DNA from: Paractinoplanes toevensis
Lineage (GTDB): Bacteria; Actinomycetota; Actinomycetes; Mycobacteriales; Micromonosporaceae
DNA length: 64,000 bases
Direction of reading: 5' to 3'
Assembly (NCBI RefSeq): GCF_018332695.1
Contig: NZ_BOQN01000005.1
Coordinates: forward strand, 1-64,000
The notes below the pieces were generated by a model, which was not told the origin of the DNA, did not search any database, and saw only the letters and a program-made list of their open reading frames with translations. The position numbers and the translations under genes were made by a program. Positions 35,259 to 45,611 of this stretch are shown here, piece after piece; position 1 is the stretch's first letter, and every line of letters begins with the position of its first letter.

Positions 35259-37649
35259 ATGGACGTACGGCGTAAGTTGCTGGGCGCGTTCCTGGCAGCA
35301 GCCGCTCTGGTGGCCGCGACCGGCGGCGTCGTGCTGCGGGCCGACGCCGGCTCGGTGCGCCGTGCCGCCGCCTCCGAGGCGGACCAGCTCGCTCGCGGCA
35401 TCGCCCAGGACATCGCGTTCGGGCTACCGCCGAAGCGGATCGGCGAGTCCACCACCCCGCTCTTCTACGACCCGCAGGCGCTCGCCGCCTACCTGAAACG
35501 CCAGCACGACCTGCATCAGCGCGACATCGTGGTGGTGGACAAGTTCAAGACGATCCTGGCCGACGTGGTGCCCGGCGAGGTCGGCGAGACGTTCGACGGG
35601 GACCGGGGCGGCGAGATCGACGCCACCATGGCCGACGGCGAGGCCCGGGTCTTCGTCGAGTACGGCGACGACAGCCCCGAGGACATGTTGCAGGTCGTGG
35701 TGCCGCTGGGCGGGGCGGGCAACGTCACCAAGGGCGCGGTCATCCTCGAGTACACCCAGCTCTACCATCAGATGATGGCGGCCACCGCCACCGCTCGGAA
35801 GATCATCGTGGCGGCCGGGCTGGCCTGCATCCTGCTGGTGATGCTGCTCGGTCTGATCATCTCCCGGTCGATCACCCGGCGGATCAACTCGCTGACCCGG
35901 GCGGTGGAGGTCATCCGGGACGGCGACTACACCCGCCGGGTCGGGATGCGCGGCACCGACGAGATCAGCCGGCTCGGGCACGCCTTCGACGACATGACCG
36001 AACGCCTGGAACGCTCGGCCCGGGAGATCCTCGCCAAGGAGTACACCGACAGCATCCTGGCCAACGCCGGCGAGGGCATTCTGGGGGTCGACGCGGGCGG
36101 CCGGGTCACCTTCGCCAACGAAGCGGCCGGCCGGATCACCGGGCTCGGCGTGGACGGCCTGCTCGGGATGGACACGCTGGAGTTCCTGCCGGCCGGCGAG
36201 AGCAACGAGCGCGAGGTCACGCTGCCGCGCCCGGATGGTACGACCGTGCGGGTCGCCTACTCCCTCACCGGCATCGCCCGGGACGGCGGTGCGGTCGTCG
36301 TGCTGCGTGACGTCACCCGCCAGCGCGACCTCGAGCACGACCTGCGCCACCAGGCCCTGCACGACGGTCTCACCAGCCTGCCGAACCGGAAACTGTTCCT
36401 CGATCGGCTGGACCACGCGATGACCCGGGCCCGGGCCTCCGCCGACTCCGCCGCCGTGCTCTACCTCGACCTGGACGGCTTCAAGAAGGTCAACGACAGT
36501 CTCGGCCACAACGCCGGCGACGCGCTGCTGCGCACCACCGCCGAGCGGCTGACCGGGGCGCTGCGCGCGCACGACACGGTGGCCCGGCTCGGCGGCGACG
36601 AGTTCGCCGTGCTGCTGGAGGGCGTCGGCCAGGAGGCCGCCGAGGTCTACGCGCAGTCCTGCCTGGACGCGCTGAACCAGCCGTTCATGGTGCACGGACG
36701 CAAGGCGGTCGTGTCGGTGAGCATCGGCGTGGTGCCGAGCGTCGCCGCGCACACCGACGCCGAGGAGGTGCTGCGCAACGCGGACGTGGCGATGTACGCG
36801 GCGAAGGCCCGTGGCAAGGGCTGCTTCGAGATCTTCGAGAGCCGGATGCACGAGCAGTTGATCGACAAGCTGGACAGTGAGGCCCGGCTGCGCGACGCCG
36901 TGCACCGCGGCGAGCTGCGCCTGCACCTGCAACCGGTGGTGGCGTTGCCCGGCCGGCGGGTCGGCGGGGTGGAGGCGCTGGTGCGCTGGCAGGACCCGGA
37001 GCGCGGGCTGCAGCAGCCGGGCTCGTTCATCCCGCTGGCCGAGGAGACCGGTCTGATCGCCGAGATCGACCGGTGGGTGCTGTTCGAGGCGTGCCTGGCC
37101 GTCAAGAACTGGCAGGATCTTGCCCCGGAGGCGTCGCCGGCCTGGGTGAGCGTGAACCTGTCCGCGGTCGAGCTGGAGATCCCGGACCTGACCGACCGGG
37201 TCGCGTACGCCTTGGCCACCACCGGCCTGTCGCCGCACTGCCTGGTGCTGGAGCTGACCGAGACGATCCTGATGCGCGATCTCGCGGTCACCGCGGCCCG
37301 GCTCGAGGAGCTGCGCGAGCTCGGCGTGAAGATCGCCATCGACGACTTCGGCACCGGCTACTCGTCGCTCGGCTACCTGCGGGACATCCCGGTGGACGTG
37401 CTGAAGGTGGACCGCTCGTTCATCACCGGCCTGGTCGGCAATCAGCGGCAGCAGGAGCTGGTCAGCGCGGTCCTGCAGCTCGGGCACACGCTCGGCCTCA
37501 AGGTGGTGGTCGAGGGCATCGAGACCGAGGACCAGCTGAACCTGCTCACCCGGATGGGCTGCCGTTACGCCCAGGGCTATCACCTGGGCCGGCCGGAGCC
37601 GGTCGCCGCGCTCATCGAACGCATGACGACCGGCTCCGCCGTCCGCTAG
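35259..37649 (+). CDS. HAMP-PAS-GGDEF-EAL sensor protein
   Basis: A 796-residue protein: a first membrane helix (about 7-28), an extracytoplasmic sensor domain (30-180), a second helix (181-201), HAMP (about 202-255), PAS (about 265-350), GGDEF at 445-449 with RxxD (RAHD, 436-439), and EAL at 572-574 with DDFGTGYSSLGYL. Both catalytic motifs are intact. The EAL domain carries NLSAVELEIPDL and the ETILMRD segment. It is probably co-transcribed with the protein upstream. The pair gives two inputs, membrane and extracytoplasmic, to one cyclic-di-GMP pool, which the PilZ protein at 20203-20784 could read. Confidence 0.93.
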   Translation: MDVRRKLLGAFLAAAALVAATGGVVLRADAGSVRRAAASEADQLARGIAQDIAFGLPPKRIGESTTPLFYDPQALAAYLKRQHDLHQRDIVVVDKFKTILADVVPGEVGETFDGDRGGEIDATMADGEARVFVEYGDDSPEDMLQVVVPLGGAGNVTKGAVILEYTQLYHQMMAATATARKIIVAAGLACILLVMLLGLIISRSITRRINSLTRAVEVIRDGDYTRRVGMRGTDEISRLGHAFDDMTERLERSAREILAKEYTDSILANAGEGILGVDAGGRVTFANEAAGRITGLGVDGLLGMDTLEFLPAGESNEREVTLPRPDGTTVRVAYSLTGIARDGGAVVVLRDVTRQRDLEHDLRHQALHDGLTSLPNRKLFLDRLDHAMTRARASADSAAVLYLDLDGFKKVNDSLGHNAGDALLRTTAERLTGALRAHDTVARLGGDEFAVLLEGVGQEAAEVYAQSCLDALNQPFMVHGRKAVVSVSIGVVPSVAAHTDAEEVLRNADVAMYAAKARGKGCFEIFESRMHEQLIDKLDSEARLRDAVHRGELRLHLQPVVALPGRRVGGVEALVRWQDPERGLQQPGSFIPLAEETGLIAEIDRWVLFEACLAVKNWQDLAPEASPAWVSVNLSAVELEIPDLTDRVAYALATTGLSPHCLVLELTETILMRDLAVTAARLEELRELGVKIAIDDFGTGYSSLGYLRDIPVDVLKVDRSFITGLVGNQRQQELVSAVLQLGHTLGLKVVVEGIETEDQLNLLTRMGCRYAQGYHLGRPEPVAALIERMTTGSAVR

Positions 37650-37650
37650 A

Positions 37651-40600
37651 TCAACCCTCGACGAACACCGCGACCGTACGGGCCGGGACGGTGAACGTGC
37701 CGGTCGCCTTGGCGAAGGACGCCGTGCGCACGACCGGGTCGGCCGAGGCCTGCTGGACCGGGTGCAGGCTGATCTGCTTCCCGGCCAGCGCGGCCACGGT
37801 CTGGGTGGTAGCCGCCGAGGTGCCGTTGAAGACGACCGTCACCGATCGGTGGTTCCGGTCGAGTCCCCGTCCGTCCAGAGTCATGGTGATGACCCCCGGG
37901 GTCTCGGCGGAACCGCTGAGCGGGAACGACAGTCGCTTCTGCACCTCGGCGGCGGTCGGCAGGCCGAAGACCGGCGAGGAGGCGCGGATCTTCTGCAGCT
38001 CCTGGAAGGTCGAGTCGGCCTGGTTGATCGCCGCGCAATCCGGCACCAGCGCGCCATCCGCGAGAAGCGGCCGCGCGAAGGACCACTTGTCCGCATTGTC
38101 AGCGGCGGGCGGCAGGCCACGGCCGAAGCCGTTGCCGTCCGCGCAGTTCCAGATGATCTGGTTGAACCAGTCCCCCGAGTTGAACGAGTTCCGATCGAGC
38201 GACTTCGACCGCAAACGCTCGCTACCGCTCGCCACAAAACCGATGCCCTGCCCGAGTACGGTCGTCGCCAGCGCGACGGTCTGCGCCCGGGCGCGGGCGG
38301 CCGCGGTCGTGGACTGCGGCAGTTTGTAGGCGAAGGCGTCGTAGAGGATCTCGTTGTCGTGCGCGTCCACATAGGTGATCGCGTCCGACGGCTGAGCGGT
38401 GTAACCCGCCGGCGAGCCGTTGTAGTCGACCTGCGACCCGGTCACGGTGGCCCCGGAGGAGTCGACGAACCGGTACGCCGCGAGGTTGCCGCTGAGACCG
38501 ACCTTGATCAGGTCCTGGTCGTGCAGCAGGCGGGCCTTCTGCTCGGCCGCGGTCCCGTTGACGGCATCGCCGTTCGGGTCGGTGTAGAGGCCGGACGCGA
38601 AGCCCTGCGCCCGCGGGTTGGTGTCGAACGGGCCGCCACCACGGACGGCGTCGCGGAGCCGGTCGTTGAACGTGCCGATCCCGGTGCCCGCCATGTTGGC
38701 CTGGGTGGCCTGCACGAAACGGGCGTTGCCGGTCACCTCGCCGAAGTCCCAGCCCTCGCCGTACACATAGATGTTCTTGCCGTCGACGCCGTCCTTCGCG
38801 AGGGTGAGCCGGTCGAGGGCATTGCGGACCGCCAGGATGTTGGCCTTCGGGTGGTGGCCCATCAGGTCGAACCGGAAACCGTCCACCTTGTACGCCTTGG
38901 CCCAGGTCACGATGGAGTCGACGACGAGCTTGCCCATCATCGTGTTCTCGGTGGCCGTGTTGGCGCAGCAGGTGGAGTTGGCGACCGTGCCGTCGGCGAG
39001 CAGCCGCTGGTAGTAACCGGGCACGATCTGGTCGAGCACCGAGTGCGGGTCGACGCCGGCCGCCGAGGTGTGGTTGTAGACGACGTCCATCACCACGCGC
39101 AGCCCGGCCTGGTTGACTCCCTGGACCATCTGCCGGAACTCGACGGTCCGCTTATCCGGATCTACCGCATATCCACCTTCCGGCGTCGTGTAGTGCAGCG
39201 GGTCGTAACCCCAGTTGTAGCCATCGGTCGCGGCCACCGCGCCCACGCACTTCTGCTGCTCTTCCGAGTCCGGCGGCAGCGACGCGAGGTCACAGGCCGG
39301 CGTGGCCTGAGCTGACCGGCTTTCCGGAATTGTCGCGAAATCGAACACCGGAAGCAGGTGCAGGTGCGTGGTGCCGGCCTTGGCGAGGGCGGCGAGGTGC
39401 TTCATCCCGGCCGTGTTCGGGTCGGTGAAGGCCTCGTAGGTGCCACGCTCGGCGGCCGGAACCGTGCTGTCGGCGATCGAGAAGTCCCGGACCGAAAGCT
39501 CCGAGATCTGGATCTTCGCGGGGCTGGTCGCGGCCGGTTTCCGCAGCGACGACCAGCCGGCCGGCGCGAGCGCCGGGTCATTCAGGTCGGCGATCCGGCT
39601 CAGCGTCGAGTCGGTCGACAGGGCGATGGAGTACGGGTCGGTGACCGCCGCCGTGACGATCTTGTGGACGGCCGGCTGCCAGGCGGTGACCCGGTACTTG
39701 TAGTACTTGCCCCTCCAGTTCGCCGGCCCGCGGACGCTCCACACGCCGGTGCGGTCGTCGCGCTTCATCGCCACGGTCTGCGGCGACGCGGTGGTCGTGT
39801 CGTAGAGCTGCAGGTCGACCGTGCGGGCGGTGGGCGCCCAGACCGACAGCGTGGTGCCGACCGGGCCGAGCCGGGCGTTCGCTGCCGCTTCGTAGACGTC
39901 GTCGAGCACCCCGGCGGTCTGCACCCCGGTGGCGGAGAGCAGCTTGCCGGCCGCGTCCCGCTCGGTGACGACGACCTGGCCGCGCAGGATGTCCTTGACG
40001 TCGGCGGCTTTTGTGACGAAGGCGTCCTGGTCCCAGAGATGCGGGAACTTCGTGCGCTGGGCCTCGGTGAGACCGTCCCGTCGGGCCGACAGGGCAATTG
40101 ACGAGTACGCCCCGGTCAGCTCACCGTCGGCCACTCCGATGCCGCCGTTGGCGGCGTACACCAGCTCGTATTTCTTTCCGTCGGTGCTGTCGCCCGGCTT
40201 CCAGGCGATGGTGGAGCGGTCGATCCAGACCGCGCTCTCCTTGGCCAGGTCGATCACGCCGCCGGCGCCGGCCTTCTTCACGATCGGCAGCAGCCGGTCG
40301 GTGACCCCGCCCAGCAGCCACACCTCCCGGCCCGCGGACGCGAAGTCGAGCCGCTGGTCGGTGGGCAGATCCTTGGCGTCACCGTTGTGGATGATGTAGC
40401 TCAGGCCGGTGGCGCCGGCCGCGAGCGGCACCTTGAAGGTGACGCCGTAGGAGTCGGTCTCGGCCGGTTGGAGCGGGGTGCTCCAGTCGGTGCCGGTGGC
40501 AGCGCCGTCCCACACGTGCAGGCCCCAGCCGGTGTAGTCACCGCCGGCCCGGCGGTAGTGGATGATCGCCGTGTTCTGGTCCTGGGCCGGGTAGTCGTGG

Positions 40601-43020
40601 CTGGTGCTGACGCCGGTGTCGCCCTGCTTCAGCCAGACCTCGGCATTCTTGCTCGGGTCGAGCGACCGGTCGGCCTCGGTGTCCTTGACCCCGTCCTTGT
40701 TCACCACGATGAGGCCGACGTTCTTGGCGCCGGGCTTGAGCTTCACGTAGGCGAACGCGCCGTACGCGTCGCGGCCGACGAACTTCTGCCCGGTGGGCCA
40801 GGTGGTGGCCATCGAGTCGTCGACGTCACCCCAGACGTAGAGGTTCCAGTCGTCGTAGTCGCCGGCCGGCCGCTGGTAGTGCACGACGGCGTAGTCGGGG
40901 CTGGTCGAGACGACCGGCGTGCCGACGGTGATGGCGCTGGTGGCCGACGCGAGCCGGCCTCGGCTGTCGCGCACCACCGCTTTGTACCGCACGGTGGTGC
41001 CGCCGGCCAGGCCGTCCAGGTCGTGGTAGATCGTGTAGGGCGCCCTGGTGGCGGTGCCGACGAGCTGCCACGGTCCGTTGCCGACCTGCGCGGCGAGGGT
41101 CACGGTGGCGAGCGGGTCGCCGGTGACCTGGGCCGTGATCGCGGCCTGGGTGGGCACGAGAGCGCCGGTGGCCGGGCTCACGATGCTCACGGTGGGGGCG
41201 GCGCCGGGGATTCCGAGTGGCGTGTCGGCCCGCAGCACCAGGGTGGACAGGGCCGGAACGGTGACGGTCAGCTTGCCGTCGGGGCCGGCCTTGATCGCGG
41301 TGCTGCCGCCGTAGATCGTGCGGAAGTTCGCGCCGGCGCTCGAGGTGTCGAGGGTGACGGTCTGCGCGGTGGTGGCGTTGTTGGCGGCCACCACGTACTC
41401 GTTGCGTTTGCTCGGCGCGATGCGGGAGACGGCGAAGACGCTGCCGGCCGAGTACCGCGTGATCTGCTCGCCGCTGACCAGGGTCGGGTTGGCCTTGCGC
41501 AGGGCGGCGAGGGACGCGATGGTCCGGTAGATCGGGTGCGCGGTGTTGTAGTTGTCGACGGCGTGCGTGCGGTCGGTGCCGATCAGGTCGTCGTCGAGGT
41601 AGTCGGCCGACCTGCTGGCGAACAGATCCTGCCGGGCGTCCTTGTCGCCGCCGGGGCCGGTGAAGCCTTGCTCGTCGCCGGAGTAGACGACCGGCTGGCC
41701 ACGGGTCAGGAACATCAGCTCGTGGGCGAGTTCGTCCCTTCTCAAGTACGAAGCAGCGTCGACGCTGCTCGACTCGATGAACGAGCCGATCCGGCCCATG
41801 TCGTGGTTGCCGAGGAAGGTGGGCAGCCGGTTCGCGTCGGTGTCGCGGGCGGTGTAGAGCGCGTCCTTGGCGTACACGTCGGCCAGGGATTGCGCCGAGC
41901 CGTTGCCGGTGACGAAGCCGTTCGCGGCGGCCTGGAAGGAGAAGTCGAGGGTGGCCGGCAGGCCGCCCTCGCGGACGTAGGTCGACTCGATCTCCGGCTC
42001 GGCGCTGTAGACCTCGCCGAACATGAAGTAGTCCTTGCCCGCCGCCTTTTTGATGCCCGCCGCGAACTGCGGCCAGAAGTCCAGGTCGGTGTGCTTGACG
42101 GTGTCGAGGCGGTAGCCGTCGATGCCGGTGCTGGTGATCCAGTCGGCGTAGATCTTCGTCATGCCTTTCACGACTTCGGGACGCTCGGTCCACAGGTCGT
42201 CGAGGCCGTAGAAGTCGCCGTACTCGCTGTTCTCCCCGGCGAAGGTGGAGTTGCCGCGGTTGTGGTACATCGTCGGGTCGTTGAGCCAGCTTGGCACTTT
42301 GACAGTTTTATCTTTTTGGGACGGAAAAATCGGCGTATAGGGGAAGGACGCCGTGCTCACCTTCGGGAAGCCGTTCCGGCCGTCCGAATAGTTGCGGTCC
42401 TCGAATGGCTGCCCGGAGGCGTCCTGATAAGGGGCGGTCGCCTTGTCGATGTAGTCGTACTTGTTCTCGGCGTACTGGATCACGTCGGCCGTGTGGTTGA
42501 CGATGATGTCCAGATAGATCTTCAGGCCGCGCTGGTGAGCGAGCCGGACCAGGCGCTTCAGATCGGCGTTGGTGCCGAAGTGCGGGTCGACCTGGGTGAA
42601 GTCGGTGATCCAGTACCCGTGGTAGCCGGCCGAGATGTCGGTGCCGCTGCCCTGCACGGGACGGTTCTTGAAGACCGGGGCGAGCCAGATCGCGGTCGTG
42701 CCGAGCCCCTGGATGTAGTCCAGCTTGTCGATCACGCCCTGCAGGTCACCACCGTGGTAGAAGCCCTTGTCGGTGGGGTCGTAGCCGGTCTGCAGGCGGT
42801 CGCCTTTCAGCCCACCGGTGTCGTTGGCCTGGTTGCCGTTGGCGAACCGGTCGGGCAGGACGAAGTAGTACTGCTCCGCCGTGGTGAGCCGATCGCTCCC
42901 CCAGGAGGCGACCGTCGCGTCGCTCGGAACCTTTTGGTTATCGGCGGCCTGCGCGGGCAGGGCCACCAGGAACGGAAGAGACAAACTCAGTAAGGCAGCC
43001 AAAAGCCGTTTCGCGACCAC
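37651..43020 (-). CDS. Secreted bifunctional amylase-pullulanase, pullulanase-type alpha-1,6-glucosidase
   Basis: A 1789-residue secreted enzyme with a signal peptide ending near ALPAQA. The N-terminal GH13 domain (about 40-600) has alpha-amylase active-site residues Asp306 (GYRLDTVKH), Glu336 (FGEVY) and Asp407 (FLGNHD). Then follow an Ig-like segment, two CBM41-type starch-binding repeats (VVHYQRPAGDYDDWNLYVWG near 712; IIHYRRAGGDYTGWGLHVWD near 819), a CBM48-like domain (about 1050-1130), and a second GH13 domain of the pullulanase type (YNWGYDP at 1268, DVVYNHT, Asp1385 in GFRFDLMGH, Glu1422 in YGEGWD, Asp1555 in DAHDNE). GTG at 43020 has AAGGGG upstream. It should cut both alpha-1,4 and alpha-1,6 bonds of starch outside the cell, feeding the MalEFG importer. 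Confidence 0.94.
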   Translation of the reverse strand: MVAKRLLAALLSLSLPFLVALPAQAADNQKVPSDATVASWGSDRLTTAEQYYFVLPDRFANGNQANDTGGLKGDRLQTGYDPTDKGFYHGGDLQGVIDKLDYIQGLGTTAIWLAPVFKNRPVQGSGTDISAGYHGYWITDFTQVDPHFGTNADLKRLVRLAHQRGLKIYLDIIVNHTADVIQYAENKYDYIDKATAPYQDASGQPFEDRNYSDGRNGFPKVSTASFPYTPIFPSQKDKTVKVPSWLNDPTMYHNRGNSTFAGENSEYGDFYGLDDLWTERPEVVKGMTKIYADWITSTGIDGYRLDTVKHTDLDFWPQFAAGIKKAAGKDYFMFGEVYSAEPEIESTYVREGGLPATLDFSFQAAANGFVTGNGSAQSLADVYAKDALYTARDTDANRLPTFLGNHDMGRIGSFIESSSVDAASYLRRDELAHELMFLTRGQPVVYSGDEQGFTGPGGDKDARQDLFASRSADYLDDDLIGTDRTHAVDNYNTAHPIYRTIASLAALRKANPTLVSGEQITRYSAGSVFAVSRIAPSKRNEYVVAANNATTAQTVTLDTSSAGANFRTIYGGSTAIKAGPDGKLTVTVPALSTLVLRADTPLGIPGAAPTVSIVSPATGALVPTQAAITAQVTGDPLATVTLAAQVGNGPWQLVGTATRAPYTIYHDLDGLAGGTTVRYKAVVRDSRGRLASATSAITVGTPVVSTSPDYAVVHYQRPAGDYDDWNLYVWGDVDDSMATTWPTGQKFVGRDAYGAFAYVKLKPGAKNVGLIVVNKDGVKDTEADRSLDPSKNAEVWLKQGDTGVSTSHDYPAQDQNTAIIHYRRAGGDYTGWGLHVWDGAATGTDWSTPLQPAETDSYGVTFKVPLAAGATGLSYIIHNGDAKDLPTDQRLDFASAGREVWLLGGVTDRLLPIVKKAGAGGVIDLAKESAVWIDRSTIAWKPGDSTDGKKYELVYAANGGIGVADGELTGAYSSIALSARRDGLTEAQRTKFPHLWDQDAFVTKAADVKDILRGQVVVTERDAAGKLLSATGVQTAGVLDDVYEAAANARLGPVGTTLSVWAPTARTVDLQLYDTTTASPQTVAMKRDDRTGVWSVRGPANWRGKYYKYRVTAWQPAVHKIVTAAVTDPYSIALSTDSTLSRIADLNDPALAPAGWSSLRKPAATSPAKIQISELSVRDFSIADSTVPAAERGTYEAFTDPNTAGMKHLAALAKAGTTHLHLLPVFDFATIPESRSAQATPACDLASLPPDSEEQQKCVGAVAATDGYNWGYDPLHYTTPEGGYAVDPDKRTVEFRQMVQGVNQAGLRVVMDVVYNHTSAAGVDPHSVLDQIVPGYYQRLLADGTVANSTCCANTATENTMMGKLVVDSIVTWAKAYKVDGFRFDLMGHHPKANILAVRNALDRLTLAKDGVDGKNIYVYGEGWDFGEVTGNARFVQATQANMAGTGIGTFNDRLRDAVRGGGPFDTNPRAQGFASGLYTDPNGDAVNGTAAEQKARLLHDQDLIKVGLSGNLAAYRFVDSSGATVTGSQVDYNGSPAGYTAQPSDAITYVDAHDNEILYDAFAYKLPQSTTAAARARAQTVALATTVLGQGIGFVASGSERLRSKSLDRNSFNSGDWFNQIIWNCADGNGFGRGLPPAADNADKWSFARPLLADGALVPDCAAINQADSTFQELQKIRASSPVFGLPTAAEVQKRLSFPLSGSAETPGVITMTLDGRGLDRNHRSVTVVFNGTSAATTQTVAALAGKQISLHPVQQASADPVVRTASFAKATGTFTVPARTVAVFVEG

Positions 43021-43029
43021 ACTGTCCCC

Positions 43030-44766
43030 TTAGCTATGTGCTGCCCAGACCTGGAAGGCCGGGCCGTAGACATCGATGGCGGTGGCACCATCGGGTTCGG
43101 TGTACAGCGACTTGGCGCCGCCGTAAAGGTTCTCCCAGCGGGTCCCGGCCGGCAGGTCGGTGATCCGCAGCGGTTCACTCATTTTTCTGCGCGCCAGCAC
43201 CAGCAGCGTCTCGTCGGTGCTTTCCCGCAGGAAGAGCAGGGTGTCCGCGTCCCCGGCCACCCAGCGCAGACCGCCCCGGGTGAGCGCCGGGTGAGCCCTG
43301 CGGAGGGCGATCAACTCGCGGTAGCGGTCGAAAGTGGCACCGTCCCACGAATCGGGCCGGTCCCACGGCATCGGCTGCCGGGCGGTGTCGTTGTTGTCGC
43401 CGGTCACCCCGATCTCGTCACCCGCGAAGATCATCGGTGTGCCGGGCAGGGTCATCAGCAGCCCGGCCGCGATCTCCTGCCGCTCGGCGCTGCCCACCAC
43501 GGTGCGGATCCGGGCGGTGTCGTGCGAGCCGAGGATCGACCACGAGGTGGTCCAGGACCGCCAGGACATCTGCGCCTGGAACGCCATCATGGTGGCCGTG
43601 GTCGCCGCCGCGTCCCGGGCCGGCACCTCCCCCGGCACCCCGAGGAAGTCGTCGAACGGCAACTCCTCGGCGCGCAGCCAGCCCCAGATCGGGCGGGTGA
43701 AGCCGGCGTAGTTCATCGTGCCGTGCCAGCCGTTGCGGTCCAGGTCGCCGGTGGCGTCGTGGGCGTGCTCGGCGATCAGCAGCCCGTCCGGTTCGGCCGC
43801 GCGCAGCAACCGGGCCACCTCGTAGGTCCAGTCGTCCGCGCCCCGGCGGCCGGTCATGTTGGCCACGTCGATGCGCCAGCCGTCGAGCTCGTGGGAGAAG
43901 CGCCGGACGATCTCGACGAAACGTCGGCGCAGCTCGGCCGAGCCCCAGTTCAGCTTGGGCAGTTCGCGATGGCCGAGCCAGAACTCGTTCGGGTAATAGA
44001 GATCGGGCTGCTCGGTGAACCAGGAATGCGCGCGCCCGGTGTGGTTGGTGGTCAGGTCGCCGAGAATGCGCATCCCCCGCCCGTGCACCGCCTCGGCCAG
44101 CCGGGTCAGGGCCGCGTCGCCGCCGAGCAGCGGGTCGACCTGGTCGAAGCTGGACGCGTCGTAGCGGTGCGCCGAGCGGGACGGGAAGAACGGCGTGAGA
44201 TAGAGGGTGTCGGCACCGAGCGCGGCGACGTGGTCGAGCCGGCGCGCGATGCCGTCCAGGTCACCGCCGTAGAGGACCGTCGTGGACCCGTTCCGCGCCG
44301 GAGTGTCCCAGGATGCCGGGGTCGCCCACTCCGGGGTTTCCCGGTCGATCGCCGCGCCGGAGCGCGCGAACCGGTCCGGGAAGATCTGGTAGACGACCGC
44401 GTCCCGTGCCCAGGCCGGCGGCGCCGGGTGGGTGACCAGCCGGAAGTCGGTGCTGTCGGGCACGTCGTAGTGGGTGAGGCCGAGCCCGGTCAGCCAGCGC
44501 ACCCCCTGCGTGGTGCGGATCAGGAAGCGGTACGGCGTAACCGGATTGCGCACCGGCATCGCGGCCCGCCACCACACGTCCCCCGTGCTGTCCGTCCGGT
44601 CCACCACGGCCGACGTGAACACCGGTTCCCCGTCACTCAGCCAGCGAAGATGGATCCGGCCGGCCCGGATCCGGGCCGGCACCCGGACGAAGACGTCGAC
44701 CGTCTCGCCGAGCGCCGGCGCCGGGTTCGAGACGTACAGCTCGGAGCCGTCGTGGTGCGGAATCAT
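43030..44766 (-). CDS. GH13 alpha-glucosidase/cyclomaltodextrinase-type enzyme
   Basis: A 578-residue intracellular GH13 enzyme without signal peptide. An N-terminal beta domain (1-110) of the neopullulanase/CBM34 type precedes the barrel. Active-site segments: DLTTNHTG, DGWRIDVANMTGR (nucleophile Asp), LLIAEHAHD (acid Glu) and LGSHDTAR (third Asp). The ATG overlaps the malG stop. It probably breaks imported maltodextrins, cyclic or branched, to glucose and maltose. It is followed 9 bp later by the secreted amylase-pullulanase. Confidence 0.9.
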   Translation of the reverse strand: MIPHHDGSELYVSNPAPALGETVDVFVRVPARIRAGRIHLRWLSDGEPVFTSAVVDRTDSTGDVWWRAAMPVRNPVTPYRFLIRTTQGVRWLTGLGLTHYDVPDSTDFRLVTHPAPPAWARDAVVYQIFPDRFARSGAAIDRETPEWATPASWDTPARNGSTTVLYGGDLDGIARRLDHVAALGADTLYLTPFFPSRSAHRYDASSFDQVDPLLGGDAALTRLAEAVHGRGMRILGDLTTNHTGRAHSWFTEQPDLYYPNEFWLGHRELPKLNWGSAELRRRFVEIVRRFSHELDGWRIDVANMTGRRGADDWTYEVARLLRAAEPDGLLIAEHAHDATGDLDRNGWHGTMNYAGFTRPIWGWLRAEELPFDDFLGVPGEVPARDAAATTATMMAFQAQMSWRSWTTSWSILGSHDTARIRTVVGSAERQEIAAGLLMTLPGTPMIFAGDEIGVTGDNNDTARQPMPWDRPDSWDGATFDRYRELIALRRAHPALTRGGLRWVAGDADTLLFLRESTDETLLVLARRKMSEPLRITDLPAGTRWENLYGGAKSLYTEPDGATAIDVYGPAFQVWAAHS

Positions 44767-45611
44767 CCCTTGACCGCCCCCGCCGTCAGCCCCTCGACGA
44801 TGTAGCGCTGCAACAGCTGGAAGACCAGCACGGTCGGGATGGCGGTGAGCAGCGTTCCGGCGCAGAAGATGCCGAAGTTCGTGTTGCGCTGCTCGGCCGC
44901 GACCAGGCCCCACAGGCCGACCGACAGGGTCTTCGAACCGGAATCGGTGAGGAAGATGTTGGCCAGCACGAACTCGTTGATGGTGCTGATGAACGCGAGC
45001 AGCCCGGTCACCGCGAGCACCGGCGCCACCAGTGGCAGCAGGATCCGGAAGAAGATCTCGACGTGCGACGCACCGTCCACGGTGGCCGACTCGTCCAGCT
45101 CGCGCGGAACGGTGTCGAAGAAACCCTTCATCAGCCAGGTGCTCACGCCCAGCGCCCCGCCCAGATACAGCAGGATGATGCCCCACCAGGTGTTGAAGCC
45201 GATCGCCGGCCAGTAGTCGGTGATCGTCCCGAAGATGAGGAAGATCGCCACCACCGCCAGGAACTGCGGAAACATCTGGATCAACAGCAGGGAGAGGAGA
45301 CCCACGCGCCGGCCGCGGAAACGGCGGCGACTGAAGGCGTACGCGGCGAGCGCCGACAGGAAGACCGACACCACCGACGCCACCCCGGCGATGATCACCG
45401 AGTTGAGGAACCACCGGGGGAAGTCGGTGTCGGTCAGCAGCTTCTGGAAGTTGCCGAACGACAGGCCGGTGGGCATCAGCTGGCTCGAGGAGAGCGTGCC
45501 GAGCGGATTGAACGCCGCCGACAGCACGAACAGGATCGGCCCGAGCGAGAACGCCACGGCCAGCAGTCCGACGGCGTGCCGCCACCCGACCTGTTTCATC
45601 CACCGCTTCAC
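44763..45611 (-). CDS. malG: Maltodextrin ABC transporter permease MalG
   Basis: A 282-residue permease with six helices and an EAA loop (DESATVDGASHVEIFFRILLP near 190). The GTG at 45611 overlaps the malF stop (GTGA), with GGAGGAGG upstream. It pairs with MalF. The operon has no ATPase gene; actinobacteria commonly use the shared MsiK ATPase encoded elsewhere, and the same is likely here. Confidence 0.92.
   Translation of the reverse strand: MKRWMKQVGWRHAVGLLAVAFSLGPILFVLSAAFNPLGTLSSSQLMPTGLSFGNFQKLLTDTDFPRWFLNSVIIAGVASVVSVFLSALAAYAFSRRRFRGRRVGLLSLLLIQMFPQFLAVVAIFLIFGTITDYWPAIGFNTWWGIILLYLGGALGVSTWLMKGFFDTVPRELDESATVDGASHVEIFFRILLPLVAPVLAVTGLLAFISTINEFVLANIFLTDSGSKTLSVGLWGLVAAEQRNTNFGIFCAGTLLTAIPTVLVFQLLQRYIVEGLTAGAVKG

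Noticed and set aside
40387-42993. An 868-codon open frame opposite the amylase-pullulanase
   Set aside because: Val/Gly/Arg-rich and featureless; the minus strand has full GH13 active sites in the same interval.
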